14,687 bases of DNA from the NCBI GenBank assembly GCA_910587475.1, contig CAJUMR010000050.1:1-14687 (forward strand). Direction: 5' to 3'. This stretch comes from an uncultured Muribaculaceae bacterium. GTDB lineage: Bacteria > Bacteroidota > Bacteroidia > Bacteroidales > Muribaculaceae. Below the pieces are notes generated by a model. It was given only the letters and a program-made list of their open reading frames with translations, was not told the DNA's origin and made no database searches. This document shows, one piece after another, positions 12,306-14,687 of this stretch. The translations under genes were made by a program, and so were the position numbers. Numbering within the stretch: position 1 is the stretch's first letter; each line of letters starts with the position of its first letter.

Positions 12306-14456
12306 ATGGTGCTGCTCAACTCATCTCCGTTGGTGACACAACCGGTGCAGATTTTCTTCATCGTGTTGGTGATCATATTGTTCACACCATTGATATTCAA
12401 CAAGCTCAAAGTCCCTCACATCATAGGCATGATCGTGGCCGGCATTGTGATCGGTCCCTATGGTTTCAACATACTCGACAACGATTCGAGCTTTGCGATC
12501 TTCGGTCAGGTCGGGCTGCTCTACCTCATGTTTCTGGCCGGTCTGGAGATCGACATGTATCATCTCCGGCTCAACATGCACAAGGGGCTGCTCTTCGGAT
12601 TGCTGACCCTCTTCCTGCCGTTGGTCATCGGTGTGCTGACGAGCGTGTGGCTGCTTCAGCTCGACTGGCTTACGTCGCTGTTGCTCGGCGCCATGTATGC
12701 GTCGCACACGTTGATCTCCTATCCGGTGGCTGCCCGTTTCGGCATAACCAAGGCGCCGGCTGTGCTGATCGCTATCGTCGGAACCATCATAGCCGTGATC
12801 GGCGCCCTTCTTGTGCTCGCGGCGACGGTCAATGTCAAGCGCGAAGGATCGTTTGACCTTCTCGCCCAGATCATCCTGATAGCCAAACTTGCGGCGTGGT
12901 GTGTGGCGTTGCTCTATATCTATCCCCGAGTCACGCGCCGCTTTTTCAAGAGCCACAATGACAAGGTGACGCAGTATGTGTTCATCCTCGCGATGGTGTT
13001 TTTTGCGGCCTGGACCGCCCAGCTCATCGGTCTTGAACCTGTGCTCGGAGCGTTCTTTGCCGGTCTGCTGCTCAACCGCTATGTGCCGCCGGCCTCGTCG
13101 CTGATGGGGTCGATAGAATTTGTCGGCAACGCGCTGTTCATCCCCTATTTCCTTATAAGCGTCGGCATGATGATCAATGTAAGGGTGATCGCCAACGTCG
13201 ACACTCTCGCCGTGGCCGGCATAATGCTTGTGGTTGCCATCGTCAGCAAATGGTTGCCCGCCTTTATAGCCTGCCGCATCAACCGTCTTGACGCAAGCAG
13301 CGAGGGCGTGATGTTCGGCCTCACGGCAGCCCATACGGCCGTGGCTCTTGCTGTGGTGACTCTGGGCTACAATCTCGGAATGCTCGACACCCGCATCCTC
13401 AACAGCACGGTGCTCGTGATCCTCGTCACCTGTGCTCTCGCCCCGATAATCACCGCCGCAAATGCCCCTAAACTCAAACTGAAACTGCTCGCCGCCGAGG
13501 AAGAGGACGGAGTGATAAGACAAACCAGGGTCAACAACACCCTCATCCCGGTGGCTAATCCCGAAAGCGCCAGTCAGCTTGTCGATCTTGCCGTGCTGAT
13601 GCGCAACGACAGGGGGCGCCACAGCATGTTTGCGCTGCATGTCCGCGACGACAACTCGAAAGCCGCACGCAACCTCGCGCGTGCATCGCTCGACGCTGCC
13701 ATGAAGACCGGAGCTGCAGCCGACGTCAAAATCGAGACACTCGAACGCTATGACCTCAACACCGTCACCGGAGTTCTCAACGCCATCGAAGAGCGCGACA
13801 TAACCGAAGTGATACTCGGCATGCACAGGCGCGCGGGAGTCATCGACACGTTCTTCGGCAACAAAGTCGAAAAACTGTTGCGTTCGACCAATAAAATGAT
13901 TTTGATCAGCCGGTGCTTTATTCCGCTCAACACGGTGACACGCATCGTTGTATGGGTGCCTTACCACGCACAGTTCGAAACCGGGTTCAGTCGTTGGGTC
14001 AGAGGCCTTGCGCGCCTCACCCGTCAACTCGGATGCCGCATAATCTTCTGTTGCTGTGCCGACGCCCAACCATTGATAAGAGGCGTCATCTATAGAGAAA
14101 ACTACGGCATAAGGTGCGAGTTCGACACCCTCGAAGCCGACGGCGACTATGTGCTGCTGGCCAATAAGATCTCTGACGACGACCTGTTTGTGATAATAGG
14201 CGCGCGAGCCAATTCGGTCTCCTATACATCGTCGATGGCCGAAATGCCATCGTTTCTGCAACGCTATTTCGCAAGCAACAATCTGCTCATCGTCTATCCC
14301 GAGCAGTTCGGCGAAGGTCCGTCGCTCACATCATTCGTCGACCCGCTGTCGACCGGCATCGCATCGATGCCATCGCCGCTCTGGAGCCGTATGCGCAACG
14401 CATGGCGCCGCATGATAGTGTCGACCCGCGCATCATTGCGCCGGATCAGACATTGA
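12306..14456 (+). CDS. CPA2-family cation:proton antiporter with C-terminal USP-like region
   Basis: A 716-residue inner-membrane antiporter. Residues 1-400 hold about 12 hydrophobic segments with CPA2 landmarks: PHIIGMIVAGIVIGPYGFN (37-55), GLLYLMFLAGLEIDMY (70-85), then LEPVLGAFFAGLLLNRY and FIPYFLISVGMMI. Residues about 415-700 are soluble and resemble two tandem universal-stress-protein-like domains (VDLAVLMRNDRGRHSMFALH; EVILGMHRRAGVIDTFFGN; TRIVVWVPYH), as in many Bacteroidetes CPA2 proteins. The segment GTIIAVIGALLVLA (159-172) has Val164 where relatives I recall have Asp in a TDT-like motif. The ATG at 12306 starts just before the first helix; an alternative ATG at 12267 would overlap asd. 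Exchange of Na+ or K+ for H+ is the family role; the ion is unknown. Confidence 0.9.
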   Translation: MVLLNSSPLVTQPVQIFFIVLVIILFTPLIFNKLKVPHIIGMIVAGIVIGPYGFNILDNDSSFAIFGQVGLLYLMFLAGLEIDMYHLRLNMHKGLLFGLLTLFLPLVIGVLTSVWLLQLDWLTSLLLGAMYASHTLISYPVAARFGITKAPAVLIAIVGTIIAVIGALLVLAATVNVKREGSFDLLAQIILIAKLAAWCVALLYIYPRVTRRFFKSHNDKVTQYVFILAMVFFAAWTAQLIGLEPVLGAFFAGLLLNRYVPPASSLMGSIEFVGNALFIPYFLISVGMMINVRVIANVDTLAVAGIMLVVAIVSKWLPAFIACRINRLDASSEGVMFGLTAAHTAVALAVVTLGYNLGMLDTRILNSTVLVILVTCALAPIITAANAPKLKLKLLAAEEEDGVIRQTRVNNTLIPVANPESASQLVDLAVLMRNDRGRHSMFALHVRDDNSKAARNLARASLDAAMKTGAAADVKIETLERYDLNTVTGVLNAIEERDITEVILGMHRRAGVIDTFFGNKVEKLLRSTNKMILISRCFIPLNTVTRIVVWVPYHAQFETGFSRWVRGLARLTRQLGCRIIFCCCADAQPLIRGVIYRENYGIRCEFDTLEADGDYVLLANKISDDDLFVIIGARANSVSYTSSMAEMPSFLQRYFASNNLLIVYPEQFGEGPSLTSFVDPLSTGIASMPSPLWSRMRNAWRRMIVSTRASLRRIRH

Positions 14457-14542
14457 ATGTTTATGCGATTGATTGTCTTGTGATTGGCTCGATCGTAGAA
14501 CCGAAATGACAAAAAAAATATCATTGAAGATGTAAAAAAAAC

Positions 14543-14558
14543 GGCAAAAATGTTTGCC
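14543..14558. other. Small hairpin overlapping the tRNA-Lys promoter
   Basis: GGCAAA (14543-14548) pairs with TTTGCC (14553-14558) around an AATG loop. Poly-A runs lie on both sides (14534-14541 and 14562-14571). On the minus strand it resembles a weak terminator followed by T8. On the plus strand its right arm contains the -33 TTTG. No other terminator was seen after the antiporter gene. Confidence 0.35.
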
Positions 14559-14583
14559 ATATAAAAAAAAACACCTAACTTTG
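14553..14583 (+). promoter_or_regulatory. Consensus promoter for tRNA-Lys
   Basis: TTTG (14553-14556), a 19-nt spacer and TAACTTTG (14576-14583) match the Bacteroidetes sigma consensus in full, the best promoter in the window. The mature tRNA begins 54 nt after the -7 box. Confidence 0.8.
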
Positions 14584-14636
14584 CACCGCAATTGAGAACA
14601 ACGCATCACTGATGCAAACATAAATAACAGTTGAAT

Positions 14637-14687
14637 GACTCCGTAGCTCAGTTGGTAGAGCAACTGACTCTTAATCAGTGGGTCGAG
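14637..14687 (+). tRNA. tRNA-Lys (anticodon CTT), 3' end outside the window
   Basis: The first 51 nt of a tRNA are present: acceptor strand GACTCCG, D arm GCTC-AGTTGGTA-GAGC, anticodon stem ACTGA/TCAGT with loop CTCTTAA, and the start of the T arm. The anticodon is CTT (14670-14672), reading AAG. The T loop, the acceptor 3' strand and any encoded CCA lie beyond the right edge; more tRNA genes may follow. Confidence 0.93.

Noticed and set aside
11405..12409. 334-codon open frame antisense to asd, crossing into the antiporter gene
   Set aside because: Spans two real genes on the other strand and gives no family-like protein.
12321..14261. 646-codon open frame antisense to the CPA2 antiporter gene
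   Set aside because: It mirrors a well-supported membrane protein gene. Its product is a His/Asp/Arg/Glu-rich string with no domain, as expected when codons with G/C third bases are read in reverse.
9540..14660. Repeat shared by 9537-9554 and 14644-14661 (GTAGCTCAGTTGGTAGAGCA)
   Set aside because: It is the conserved D arm of two tRNA genes, not an attachment site or mobile repeat.

Overview
The window reads as a chromosomal segment of a Bacteroidales gut bacterium, most likely Muribaculaceae (the former S24-7 group). Several things point there. Promoters match the Bacteroidetes primary sigma consensus (TTTG near -33, TAnnTTTG near -7). Most starts have A/T-rich leaders without a Shine-Dalgarno. 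Proteins typical of the phylum are present: an RsuA/RluB-type pseudouridine synthase with a Gly/Asn/Gln-rich repeat leader, a DUF2807 'GIN' protein, a CE2-like SGNH lipoprotein and a Bacteroides-type holin. Genus is not resolved. The window is gene dense and uses G/C-rich third codon positions, apart from one short A/T-rich patch at about 2460-3400.

Layout: (1) 1-2451, plus strand: the 3' part of a pseudouridine synthase with 27-bp tandem repeats, then asnS and a strong terminator. (2) 2485-3237, minus strand: an A/T-rich pair, a DUF2442 + helix-turn-helix protein and a two-helix membrane peptide. (3) 3530-7647, plus strand: frc - oxc - AEC-family permease, an oxalate-degradation operon, ending near a very long perfect hairpin. 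(4) 7752-9386, minus strand: ferritin followed by a secreted lipoprotein esterase. (5) 9529-9601, plus strand: tRNA-Gly(CCC) with its own promoter and a bidirectional terminator shared with a minus-strand holin-like gene (9658-10152). (6) 10333-11127, plus strand: a DUF2807 lipoprotein-like repeat protein. (7) 11276-14456, plus strand: asd and a CPA2 antiporter with a cytosolic USP-like tail, 13 nt apart. (8) 14637-end: the 5' part of tRNA-Lys(CTT) behind a consensus promoter.

The most interesting part is the oxalate operon. Frc moves CoA from formyl-CoA to oxalate. Oxc decarboxylates oxalyl-CoA to formyl-CoA and CO2, consuming a proton. The permease probably moves oxalate in and/or formate out. 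The gene set matches the E. coli yfdW-yfdU-yfdV arrangement rather than Oxalobacter, where the MFS antiporter OxlT does the transport. Other points worth a second look are a CPA2 antiporter that seems to lack the usual membrane aspartate, an oxalyl-CoA decarboxylase with His where Oxalobacter has Arg555, and the A/T-rich HTH/membrane-peptide pair, which has a strong Shine-Dalgarno that is unusual for this phylum.
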